64,000 nucleotides of DNA from a bacterium (GTDB taxonomy: Bacteria; Actinomycetota; Acidimicrobiia; Acidimicrobiales; Bin134). The stretch covers positions 58,321 to 122,320 of the forward strand of contig JAPOTT010000005.1 in NCBI GenBank assembly GCA_026709025.1. The letters run 5' to 3'. The position numbers and the translations under genes are program-made. This document shows, in pieces, positions 1 to 7,371 of this stretch (positions within the stretch are counted from its first letter, which is position 1; the number at the start of each line of letters is the position of its first letter). Below the pieces are notes generated by a model. It saw only the letters and a program-made list of their open reading frames with translations. It made no database searches and had not been told where the DNA came from.

Positions 1-18
1 TTAATCACCAAACGCTAA

Positions 19-450
19 CTAGAAATTGGTGTGCTGGGCTAAATGCGAGCGATATGTAGCATGTTCGGCGGAGTTCAACAACGCACGCAAGCCAAACACC
101 CAGCATGCATAGTCGCCGTCTAGCTTCATTCGCCCTGTCATGTAGGCCAGATCTGGGTGATCGCCGTTGGAAATTTCTGCCTTAGCATCGGCGTACTTGT
201 AAACGATTCCTACGTTGGCATCTGCTAACTTGCCCGCAGCTATCTCCACAAGCCTGCCGTTGCAGATAACCATGTAGTACGGCACCTTGTGTAGCAAACT
301 ATCTGGGTTTTCTGGCCCGCTAGCAGCCAATGGCACATCAACCACCTCAAAGTTAGCCACGCAATCTGTACCCGGCCGCTCGGGCCATGCTGAAGCGGCC
401 TGATAGTTCAGCTCAAACCATTTCTGTGTAAGGTACTGAGCGCTTTGCAT
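19..450 (-). CDS. SCP2-like sterol/lipid-carrier domain protein
   Basis: A small soluble protein of about 143 residues. The second half, with a 'DLAYMTGRMKLDGDY' segment, resembles the C-terminal part of SCP2 sterol-carrier domains, where a 'GxxkvdGD' turn precedes the last helices. It has no signal peptide or membrane segment. The ORF track starts at a TTG at 471. I prefer the ATG at 448-450, which has an AGG a few bases upstream and lies just after the mca stop codon, so it is probably translated from the whiB-mca transcript. A role in binding a lipid or other hydrophobic ligand follows from the fold only. The family call is moderate because I judged it by eye without a profile search. Confidence 0.55.
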   Translation of the reverse strand: MQSAQYLTQKWFELNYQAASAWPERPGTDCVANFEVVDVPLAASGPENPDSLLHKVPYYMVICNGRLVEIAAGKLADANVGIVYKYADAKAEISNGDHPDLAYMTGRMKLDGDYACWVFGLRALLNSAEHATYRSHLAQHTNF

Positions 451-454
451 CTGC

Positions 455-1306
455 CTAGTGGATTCCTGCAAACAGATCTATCTCGGGTATCTGTGCATCC
501 ACCAAACAACGGGCCCGCTCGTAATCCTCATAGGGGTAAGCTTCAGCTACATGATGATCTGCTAGGCCAAACCAAAACTTGGATTCGGGATCTACCTGCG
601 TTGCGTGTGCCAAAAGGGCTGCAGAGCGACGGTGGAAGTGCGCAGAGCAATCCACGCGCGTGGTAATGGAAGCATCGTTGAATTCTCGATTGAACCAGCG
701 CTCCTCATAGGGCGACTCCAAGCCCAGTTCCTGAAACTTAGCATGCAACGCATGCAGGCGCAGGCCAGACCATGTGACGTAGTACATCTTAAGCGGCTGC
801 CACGGTTCTCCGGCCTCGGGAAAGGCATCGCAATCACCAGCGGCATCAAAGGCGGGGCTGCTAATTTCAGCCACCCGCAGATGATCGGGATGGCGGTAAC
901 CCTGCTGATCGGGCCCGTAGGTGACTATCACATGGGGCCGCTCTTGCCTAATGAAACCCACCAAGCGTCCGACCGCCTCATCTAAGGGGGCTTGAGCAAA
1001 GCAGCGAGGATCGGAGTTAGTTTCGCTGTCTTCCATACCGGAGTCTCTGTACCCCAAGTAATGCACGCTGCTGTAACCCAAAATATCGGCTGCGGCTGCC
1101 AACTCTTGGCGACGCACCTGCTCTATGTTCTCTAGTACCTCTGGCCTGTCCATGGCCGGGTTCAATACCTCGCCTTCTTCACCACCGGTGCAACACACAA
1201 GCGAGGCCACCACACCGCTGTCGGTGTACATGGCTACAGTGGCCGACCCCTTAGAGGCTTCATCATCGGGATGGGCGTGAACCGTGAGAAGACGATGCTC
1301 TTTCAG
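455..1306 (-). CDS. mca: Mycothiol S-conjugate amidase (Mca), PIG-L family, probable CTG start
   Basis: A zinc-dependent amidase that cleaves mycothiol S-conjugates in actinobacterial detoxification. The ORF track begins at an internal ATG (1231) and misses the metal-binding motif. Reading upstream in frame gives 'HRLLTVHAHPDDEASKGSA', the AHPDDE zinc motif of PIG-L deacetylases, followed by 'CTGGEEGEVLNPAMD', which fits Mca better than MshB. A later 'YRHPDH' supplies the third metal ligand. No ATG, GTG or TTG lies between the motif and the whiB stop. The most likely start is CTG at 1304-1306, which forms a CTGA overlap with the whiB TGA and sits about 8 bases after GCGGGA. This gives 283 residues, close to the normal family size. 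Translation is probably coupled to whiB. Confidence 0.88.
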   Translation of the reverse strand: MKEHRLLTVHAHPDDEASKGSATVAMYTDSGVVASLVCCTGGEEGEVLNPAMDRPEVLENIEQVRRQELAAAADILGYSSVHYLGYRDSGMEDSETNSDPRCFAQAPLDEAVGRLVGFIRQERPHVIVTYGPDQQGYRHPDHLRVAEISSPAFDAAGDCDAFPEAGEPWQPLKMYYVTWSGLRLHALHAKFQELGLESPYEERWFNREFNDASITTRVDCSAHFHRRSAALLAHATQVDPESKFWFGLADHHVAEAYPYEDYERARCLVDAQIPEIDLFAGIH

Positions 1307-1593
1307 GCTGATTCCCGCTCGGTACGATGGCGCCGCAAGCCAATAACCGGAGTGGAGGGAGCAAAGCCAGCTTCGGCCCGCTCAATCTCCGACTCTCCAC
1401 CCCAGAAACCAAGCTCACGCTGATCGCGCGCCCAAGAACGGCAGGCTCGAATCACCACGCAATCCCCACAAATCCTCCGAGCAGCGTTTTCACGCCTCTC
1501 TCGAGCCGAGGGGCGTTCACCCGCCGGAGGGAAAAATAGGTCGCTCTTCCCCGTACAGTTCGCATTTTCCATCCACCAAGGCCGAGGCTCCAT
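1303..1593 (-). CDS. WhiB-family iron-sulfur transcriptional regulator
   Basis: A small Wbl protein of 96 residues. It has four cysteines arranged as C...CxxCxxxxxC ('NANC', 'ICGDCVVIRAC') that would hold a [4Fe-4S] cluster, then the Wbl 'GFWGGE' turn and a basic C-terminal tail ('GLRRHR') for DNA contact. Wbl proteins are restricted to Actinobacteria and their phages and usually act with the primary sigma factor. The track starts at 1599, but the GGGAG Shine-Dalgarno touches that ATG; the second ATG (1591-1593) has a spacing of about six bases and is the better start. The stop overlaps the start of mca. The Wbl subclass is not certain from sequence alone. Confidence 0.92.
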   Translation of the reverse strand: MEPRPWWMENANCTGKSDLFFPPAGERPSARERRENAARRICGDCVVIRACRSWARDQRELGFWGGESEIERAEAGFAPSTPVIGLRRHRTERESA

Positions 1594-1641
1594 TGCCATC
1601 TCCCGCTGCTGCTGTTGTGTCTAAACACAAGAGCAAACGTT

Positions 1642-1665
1642 GTTTACTTTTCGGTTTACTTTTCG
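1642..1665. repeat. Perfect 12-bp tandem repeat upstream of whiB
   Basis: Two adjacent identical copies of GTTTACTTTTCG (plus strand) lie about 50-70 bases upstream of the whiB start. They may be a regulator-binding site or a promoter element of the whiB-mca operon. The function is inferred from position only. Confidence 0.6.
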
Positions 1666-1780
1666 CTAACAAGTAACAATCCACATGTTGCACCACATAA
1701 GGCGCACCCATAGAGGAGTGCTGCTCTGTTCAGCTACGAATGTTAGACGTTTCTGCAAAACGCCGTCGGATACCTTATAT

Positions 1781-1803
1781 GAATAGTTTTCATAAAACTA
1801 TTC
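1781..1803. promoter_or_regulatory. 23-bp perfect inverted repeat in the whiB/maoC divergent region
   Basis: GAATAGTTTT-CAT-AAAACTATTC has two perfect 10-base arms around a 3-base centre. It lies in the roughly 320-bp gap between divergent whiB and the MaoC gene, about 115 bp before the MaoC start. It could be an operator for a dimeric regulator or an RNA hairpin. No long T-tract follows, so a simple terminator is less likely. The rest of this gap is AT-rich promoter-like sequence with no ORF I can support. Confidence 0.6.
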
Positions 1804-1916
1804 TGATTTGAGATAGCTGCTAATAGGACTTGCAAAAGCCCTGCTAGATAGCTTAGGGGTCTGCGGGCTGTTATTATCTGCTGCCTAAAGTTTTCTGAAC
1901 CTCAAGAGGAGTCCCC

Positions 1917-2780
1917 ATGGCACTTGACCCATCCAAAGCTGGCATAAGCAGCCAACCAAGCATCTCTAGTTGGACCTCCAAAGATGCCCTTTTGTATGCC
2001 CTCGGCGTGGGTGCTGGCATGAGCGACCCCACCGGCTTTGAACTGGAGTTCACAACCGAAAACTCCCAAAGTATTATCCAAAAGGCTTTGCCCACCATGA
2101 GCGTGGTGCTTGGTGGCGGATTGCTGGCCGAAGAACACCCTTTGGCGAAGATTGGCAGCTTCAACATGACCATGTTGGTACACGGCGAACAAGGTCTTAC
2201 CCTCCACAAGCCGTTACCCGTGGAAGCTACCATTAGCGCAGTATCTAGGGTTGCGGGCATCTACGACAAAGGCAAGGCAGCCTTGGTTATATTAGAAACC
2301 GATGCCACAGACACAGCCGACAATCAGCCGCTGTTTTCCACCTCTAGTTCTTTGTTTATGCGTGGCGAAGGAGGTTTTGGGGGCGACCGAGGCCCGGCTA
2401 GTCCACCGCCTGTTCCAGAACGAACCAGCGACCATGTAGTTACCTACCAAACCCGCACAGACCAAGCTCTGCTGTATCGCCTCAACGGTGACCGCAATCC
2501 CTTGCACTCCGACCCCACTCTGGCCGCCGCTGCGGGCTTTGACAAGCCTATATTGCACGGTCTTTGCACCTACGGGTTTACTGGAAGGGCTTTACTGCAC
2601 GCTGTCTGTGGTAGCGACCCGACCCGTTTCAAAGCCATGCACGGACGCTTTTCTTCGCCGGTAATGCCCGGCGAAGCCCTAGACGTGCATATCTGGGACG
2701 AAGATAGTGGCTCAGCCCGATTCCAAACCCGCGTAGGCGACCGTGTGGTTCTAGATTCTGGAACCTTCACCTTTAGCTGA
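1917..2780 (+). CDS. MaoC-family (R)-specific enoyl-CoA hydratase
   Basis: A 287-residue protein with two hot-dog folds. The N-terminal half matches the degenerate MaoC_N-type fold. The C-terminal half carries the hydratase-2 signature 'YRLNGDRNPLHSDP' followed by 'GFDKPILHGLCTYGF', with the catalytic Asp and His in the D-x4-H pattern. It would hydrate trans-2-enoyl-CoA to (R)-3-hydroxyacyl-CoA in fatty-acid breakdown or related CoA metabolism. The length and two-half layout match the 17-beta-HSD4/HTD2-like hydratase group. The start is well supported by AAGAGGAG about five bases before ATG. It converges with the beta-propeller gene across a short repeat-bearing gap. Confidence 0.9.
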   Translation: MALDPSKAGISSQPSISSWTSKDALLYALGVGAGMSDPTGFELEFTTENSQSIIQKALPTMSVVLGGGLLAEEHPLAKIGSFNMTMLVHGEQGLTLHKPLPVEATISAVSRVAGIYDKGKAALVILETDATDTADNQPLFSTSSSLFMRGEGGFGGDRGPASPPPVPERTSDHVVTYQTRTDQALLYRLNGDRNPLHSDPTLAAAAGFDKPILHGLCTYGFTGRALLHAVCGSDPTRFKAMHGRFSSPVMPGEALDVHIWDEDSGSARFQTRVGDRVVLDSGTFTFS

Positions 2781-2853
2781 CTACCTTTAGCTGACGGTGG
2801 GAACTGGTGGCCGGTGAATTGCCTGTAGCTGACCACCTTTAGCTGACGGTGGG
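2769..2853. repeat. Short direct repeats around the MaoC stop codon
   Basis: ACCTTTAGCTGA occurs three times, at 2769-2780 (containing the MaoC stop), 2783-2794 and 2835-2846. The last two copies extend to an identical 19-mer ending GACGGTGGG. The pattern suggests local duplication of the gene's 3' end. No known element is recognised. Confidence 0.7.
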
Positions 2854-2868
2854 CTGCCTAGTTGCTAG

Positions 2869-4488
2869 CTAGGTGTCGGCGAGGGCGAAAATACTGCCCC
2901 GCCTGTCGCCCACATAAATCACCCCGTTCCAAACTGCCGGGGTGGACTCTATGCAACCCCCCGGTGTAACCCGCCAGATTTCTTCGGGCTCGATTTGGGG
3001 TTCAGAAATGTCGTAGCCGTATATGGTGCCGTTGCAGTCGGCTTGGATCAACACATCGTCGATCACCACCGGAGACGACCACACAGGGCCAGCTAGTCGC
3101 TTGCGCCACACAACCTCTCCTGTGGTGCGGCTAAGGCCATACAAATTACCAGCGCTAGCGGGCACATAAACCATCTCAGAGGTAATAGCCGGGGTAGCCC
3201 ATACCCCATCAACCTCAGCTGTTCGCAAATCTGTAGCCCACACCAAAGGATCAGCAGCCGAGGGGTCTAGTTTGAGCATCTGCCCTAGTTGCTGGCTACG
3301 GGCATTGCCCCTTTCATATTCCACACCCACATATAGGTAACCCCCAGCATCGGCCACCACAGTGGCATCAACATCATCGCCCACCCAGTAACGAAACACC
3401 CGTTGCGGATCGCTGCCGTTAGCTAGCCCGGAAATGTCCCATCCCTGAACTAGCCCACCCGAGTTGCCAAAATACAAGGTGTTGCCCACCACGGTCATCC
3501 CACCTTCGATGGACACATTGTCGTCACCCAAGTCGTCTAGCAGCTCCTGATCCCACCCAGCGCTGTTGAACACCAACTCCGGGTCTATCGCTACTAGCCC
3601 CTCGGAGTCGTAGCTGCGATTTAACTTGACGATATGGAACTGGCTGTTTTCGCCGCCTTGAAATAGGTAGTCATCTAGCACTAGCGAGGCACCATCCCAA
3701 TCGTTATTCCACAAAATAGGCGACACGTCATAGGCGCTTAGCGACCAGAGTTGGATGGGCTCGACTCTGTCGTAGGCGATGATCCTGAAGTAATTGTCAC
3801 GCGAGCCGAAATACACCAAGGGGAAACCATCGGGGTCTACGGTTACCGATCCCTTCACCAGATCGCCCACCACATACTCAGCTAGCAGTTGCGTGCCGGT
3901 AGCCGCATCCAAAAAATGTACGCCAGGGGCAAAAGAGCCCACGATCACCCAGGATCGTCCCGCCCTTTCATCAACCACCGCAGGCTGGCCAGTCCAACCG
4001 GTGCCACACCAAAGGGTTACCCCCTCAGCCCAGCTAGTTTCAGAACACAAATCTAAATCGGGGGTACCGCTAAATTGCCAGAGCACCCGTGGAGCGCGCT
4101 TAGGTGCTGGCCCTGTGCCATAGAAAGTGCGGGTGGGGTTGCCCCTAAAGGTAAACAGCCCATCTGCTGTTCCGTACGGCCTGCCCACAGATTTAGGATC
4201 TACCCAGCCATCGTAGGGTTCTGGCGATGGGGTGGGGCTAGGGGTTGGGCTAGGAGTAGCGGTTGGGGTTGGGGTTGTAGGGGTGAGGGTTGTTTGGGTG
4301 GGCGCGGCATCGGTTGGGGTTGGTGCGGTTGGCAACATAACGGTGGGTGCCACGCCAGCAGTTGTAACCGTTTTATTGCTGGGCACCTGCTCCGCATTTG
4401 GGGCGCTCAAGTTGAGGGAAACAAGCAGCGCTACCCCAGCCGCAACCACCACCAACCCCAGCCCAGCCCATGCCCGCCAATCACCCAC
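2869..4488 (-). CDS. Membrane-anchored PQQ-like beta-propeller protein
   Basis: A 539-residue extracytoplasmic protein. A single N-terminal hydrophobic segment (about residues 8-28) is followed by a long Thr/Pro-rich linker (about 40-95, 'TPTPTATPSPTPSPTP') and then a BamB/PQQ-type beta-propeller. The propeller blades show repeated 'G.lya..VG' strands such as 'NTLYFGNSGGLVQGWD' and 'NLYGLSRTTGEVVW'. The linker suggests a domain held away from the membrane. Such propellers act as scaffolds or bind ligands, and no enzymatic residues are evident. The start is GTG (4488), without a convincing Shine-Dalgarno. It is divergent from the DUF6159 gene and convergent with the MaoC gene. The partner or ligand is unknown. 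Confidence 0.75.
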   Translation of the reverse strand: MGDWRAWAGLGLVVVAAGVALLVSLNLSAPNAEQVPSNKTVTTAGVAPTVMLPTAPTPTDAAPTQTTLTPTTPTPTATPSPTPSPTPSPEPYDGWVDPKSVGRPYGTADGLFTFRGNPTRTFYGTGPAPKRAPRVLWQFSGTPDLDLCSETSWAEGVTLWCGTGWTGQPAVVDERAGRSWVIVGSFAPGVHFLDAATGTQLLAEYVVGDLVKGSVTVDPDGFPLVYFGSRDNYFRIIAYDRVEPIQLWSLSAYDVSPILWNNDWDGASLVLDDYLFQGGENSQFHIVKLNRSYDSEGLVAIDPELVFNSAGWDQELLDDLGDDNVSIEGGMTVVGNTLYFGNSGGLVQGWDISGLANGSDPQRVFRYWVGDDVDATVVADAGGYLYVGVEYERGNARSQQLGQMLKLDPSAADPLVWATDLRTAEVDGVWATPAITSEMVYVPASAGNLYGLSRTTGEVVWRKRLAGPVWSSPVVIDDVLIQADCNGTIYGYDISEPQIEPEEIWRVTPGGCIESTPAVWNGVIYVGDRRGSIFALADT

Positions 4489-4608
4489 ACTGTTTACATT
4501 AGAGCCTGCATTAGGGCCTCGGGTGCATTATGGTCGACACATTCACTTAGGCACATTCACAAAGCGCTAGCGACCATACTGTCTTAGGTAACTGCTAGCA
4601 TTTCGGCT

Positions 4609-5466
4609 ATGGGTAGATTTAGACGCACATTGGACACCGCTAAGGCTTCTTGGGCGGTTTTGCAACACGATAGAGAGCTAGCGCTGCTGCCGATAATGGG
4701 AGCATTAACCTCTCTCGCAGTAGTGATAGGCGTGGGTGTCCCAATCTGGTTGTCCACCAGCGGCATCAGCGGTGGCGAGGGCAGCGCTGGCAATGAGCCA
4801 ATGCTGTGGATTGGTGGCCTCGTCATCGCCCTAGGTATCACCATCGTCACGGTTTTCTTCCATACTGCGGTTGTTGCGGGCGCTAGGGAACGCTTCAGCG
4901 GAGGCGACCCTACCATCGCTAGTGCAATCAAAACTGCTTTCTCCCTGCTAGGTGTCATCATTCCTTGGGCAATTCTGGCAACCACTGTGGGGATGATCTT
5001 GCGGGCAATCCAAAACTCAGACAACATGGTCACTCGTTTCTTGGGCAGCCTGTTAAACATGGCTTGGGGGGTTCTAACCTTTTTGGTTGTGCCAATCTTG
5101 GTGGTTGAAAAAACTGGCCCCTTCCAATCTTTGCGGCGCTCTGGCGAACTGCTCCGCAAAACTTGGGGTGAAAACCTCATCGCACAGGTGGGCTTCGGCC
5201 TAATCGGCTTTTTGGCCGCAATACCTGGCTTGATCATATTTGCCCTGGGTGCTGCTACTGGAGGCGCTGGGGCTGTTATCGGGGGTGTCATCGGCTTTGG
5301 TTGGATAGCACTTGTGGTGGTGGTTATCACCACGCTTACCGCCATCTTTCAGATGGCCTTATACCTTTATGCCACCACCGGACAGGTGCCAGATGGTTTT
5401 CAGGGCTCAGGTATGTCTGATGTGTTCAACGAGCGCTCTCAAGGCCCCTTGATGAGAGGCTTCTAA
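4609..5466 (+). CDS. DUF6159-family integral membrane protein
   Basis: A 285-residue polytopic membrane protein with about six hydrophobic segments. The opening 'TLDTAKASWAVLQHDRELALLPIMG' and the glycine-rich membrane spans resemble the DUF6159 family of uncharacterised bacterial and archaeal membrane proteins. A central cytoplasmic stretch ('VEKTGPFQSLRRSGELLRKTW') is typical of the group. No catalytic motif is seen and the function is unknown. The following hypothetical gene begins only tens of bases downstream, so the two are probably co-transcribed. Confidence 0.7.
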   Translation: MGRFRRTLDTAKASWAVLQHDRELALLPIMGALTSLAVVIGVGVPIWLSTSGISGGEGSAGNEPMLWIGGLVIALGITIVTVFFHTAVVAGARERFSGGDPTIASAIKTAFSLLGVIIPWAILATTVGMILRAIQNSDNMVTRFLGSLLNMAWGVLTFLVVPILVVEKTGPFQSLRRSGELLRKTWGENLIAQVGFGLIGFLAAIPGLIIFALGAATGGAGAVIGGVIGFGWIALVVVVITTLTAIFQMALYLYATTGQVPDGFQGSGMSDVFNERSQGPLMRGF

Positions 5467-5500
5467 GCTGTACCGCAATCCCCAAGCCGAAGCAGATGCT

Positions 5501-6517
5501 GTGGTTGGGGCGGGTCGGGTGGCTCGCCTGCTAGAGCCCTCGCCCCCAGCTGTTAACAGCGCACCCTGGTTTGCCGACGACCCAGCCCACATTAGCGATA
5601 TAGCCGGCGTTGATGCGCTAGCAGGCACAGATGTAAGTGATGATGTTGCAGTAGTGTCGGTAACTAGTGCTGGGAGCCTCCGCTGGGCTGATCTAGCAGA
5701 ATCCGACGAAACTATCGCTGCTTATTGCACACCTCGTTGGTTAGCCAACCACAAGACACTGCAAAAAGTGCCAACTCACTACCCCACACGACGCGACGAT
5801 CTGCATCGTCTGGCTTACGGGGTTATCAGCAATGCCCGCAAAGCCGCTAACGGAAAGTTTGGGCTGCGCTGGACTCTAGGGGGGTTCGGCACACCGTTTT
5901 TTGGTGCCGACACTCAAGTGCGGGTGCAAGGTGGCTGGTTGGTGCTACAAAGCGGACAAGATACCAAAGCTGAGCCCATCAGCAGCTTGGCCGCAGCCGC
6001 AGAGTTTCTCAAAACAAGCGTCAACGCCGAACAAGCCGAACATGACACCGTGGCCTTAGGCGACTTAAACCGCCCGCTCACCATAGACGAAGAGCTGGTT
6101 AGCTTCATCAGCGACTGGTTTGGCATGGCCACCTTTGCGCTTGAGGAACTGCGCTGCACTACCCGCAGTGCCTCTAGCGCTGGCGCTGGTGTATCTAGCA
6201 GCCAACCTAGCCGAGTGCAGCTTTGGCCTGGACACTTCGACGTTGCTGTAGAGATGGGCGATGCCACAGCGCAACCGGTTACCCGAGCCACCTTCGGTGC
6301 ATCTACAGGGGATGCGGCTCACCCCGAGCCCTACCTTTACGTTGGCCCGTGGCGACCTTATCAGCCAAACGAGGCTTTTTGGAACGATCCCTGCTGGAAC
6401 GACACAGCCTTCAACGGGGCATCCTTGCCCTATTCAGAAATAGTGGGCCGGGCCAACCCGTGCAGCATCGCCCTTGACTTCTATCAACACGCTCTAGGGC
6501 GGATTATTGGCAACTAG
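5501..6517 (+). CDS. Conserved hypothetical protein
   Basis: A soluble protein of about 338 residues with no recognised domain, signal peptide or membrane span. The C-terminal part has the distinctive strings 'VQLWPGHFDVAVEMG' and 'HPEPYLYVGPW', followed by 'FNGASLPYSE'. I associate this pattern with uncharacterised actinobacterial proteins but cannot name a family. The track start is a GTG (5501) with a weak Shine-Dalgarno. The frame stays open upstream to 5456, and the extension 'LYRNPQAEADA' looks coding. A CTG at 5468 has AGAGG eight bases before it, so the true start may be there. It lies directly downstream of the DUF6159 gene, probably in one operon. Confidence 0.6.
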   Translation: MVGAGRVARLLEPSPPAVNSAPWFADDPAHISDIAGVDALAGTDVSDDVAVVSVTSAGSLRWADLAESDETIAAYCTPRWLANHKTLQKVPTHYPTRRDDLHRLAYGVISNARKAANGKFGLRWTLGGFGTPFFGADTQVRVQGGWLVLQSGQDTKAEPISSLAAAAEFLKTSVNAEQAEHDTVALGDLNRPLTIDEELVSFISDWFGMATFALEELRCTTRSASSAGAGVSSSQPSRVQLWPGHFDVAVEMGDATAQPVTRATFGASTGDAAHPEPYLYVGPWRPYQPNEAFWNDPCWNDTAFNGASLPYSEIVGRANPCSIALDFYQHALGRIIGN

Positions 6518-6609
6518 GTTAGCTAGTACACATATAGTGGATCGCGAAGATTCATCAACGAACTACCACCAATAGTGTTGTGTAAGTTCGCAAGCAGAAA
6601 TCGAGGCTC

Positions 6610-7371
6610 ATGGGGGAAGCATTCGGAATTGACATAGGAGGCAGCGGCATAAAGGCCGCGCCCGTAGATACACGCACTGGCGAACTGCTAGCGGAACGAC
6701 ATCGGATTCCCACTCCTGAAACAGGCACCCCCGATGAGATCACAGAGGTTATCTGCGAGTTGGCAAGTTCGTTTGGTTGGAAGGGGCCAGTGGGCTGTAC
6801 GTTTCCGGGCCCGGTAATAGGTGGATCTGTAAAGTGGGTCACCCACCTTGATGACTCGTGGGCTGGCATAGACATCGCCCACAAGATGAGCAGCCAGCTA
6901 GGGGCTCCGGTAACCATCGTTAACGATGCCGATGCTGCGGGCATCGCCGAGATAACCCACGGAGCAGGGTTAGGGCGCAATGGTACGGTGTGCTTCACGG
7001 CCTTTGGCACCGGCATCGGCAGTTCGGTGTTTGTAAACGGAATGCTGGTTCCCAACATGGAGTTTGGCCACCTCTACCTAGCTGGTCACCAAAACGATGT
7101 TGAGCGCTATGCCGCAGCGAGAATTCGCGATGAACAAGAACTCAGCTGGCCAACATGGACTAAAAGAGTCCGCCAATACCTACAACACTTAGAAATCCTC
7201 ATCTCGCCGAGCCTTTTTATACTAGGTGGGGGCATCAGCAAAGATTTTCACCTCTGGGGGCCACTGTTAGAAGTGGAAACCGAAGTGGCGGTGGCCAAAA
7301 TGAGAAACAACGCTGGCATCGTGGGTGCCGCCATGGCCAGCTACAACTCCCTATCTCCGCAGATGGCCTAA
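6610..7371 (+). CDS. ppgK: Polyphosphate glucokinase
   Basis: A ROK-family kinase of 253 residues that phosphorylates glucose at C6 using polyphosphate and often also ATP. It has the N-terminal phosphate loop '[15 protein letters not shown]', the 'CTFPGPV' segment, the sugar-binding '[10 protein letters not shown]' with its catalytic Asp, the '[11 protein letters not shown]' phosphate 2 motif and a GHL motif. These match the actinobacterial PpgK group in order and length. It would feed free glucose, for example from the trehalase-type GH15 enzyme encoded elsewhere in this window, into glycolysis. Its stop codon interlocks with that of the convergent helicase gene (TAA on one strand over TAG on the other). 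Confidence 0.92.
   Translation: MGEAFGIDIGGSGIKAAPVDTRTGELLAERHRIPTPETGTPDEITEVICELASSFGWKGPVGCTFPGPVIGGSVKWVTHLDDSWAGIDIAHKMSSQLGAPVTIVNDADAAGIAEITHGAGLGRNGTVCFTAFGTGIGSSVFVNGMLVPNMEFGHLYLAGHQNDVERYAAARIRDEQELSWPTWTKRVRQYLQHLEILISPSLFILGGGISKDFHLWGPLLEVETEVAVAKMRNNAGIVGAAMASYNSLSPQMA

Noticed and set aside
4075-4587. Plus-strand ORFs rich in Gly/Val/Trp over the beta-propeller gene's N-terminus
   Set aside because: Antisense of the Thr/Pro linker, with no RBS and no family features.
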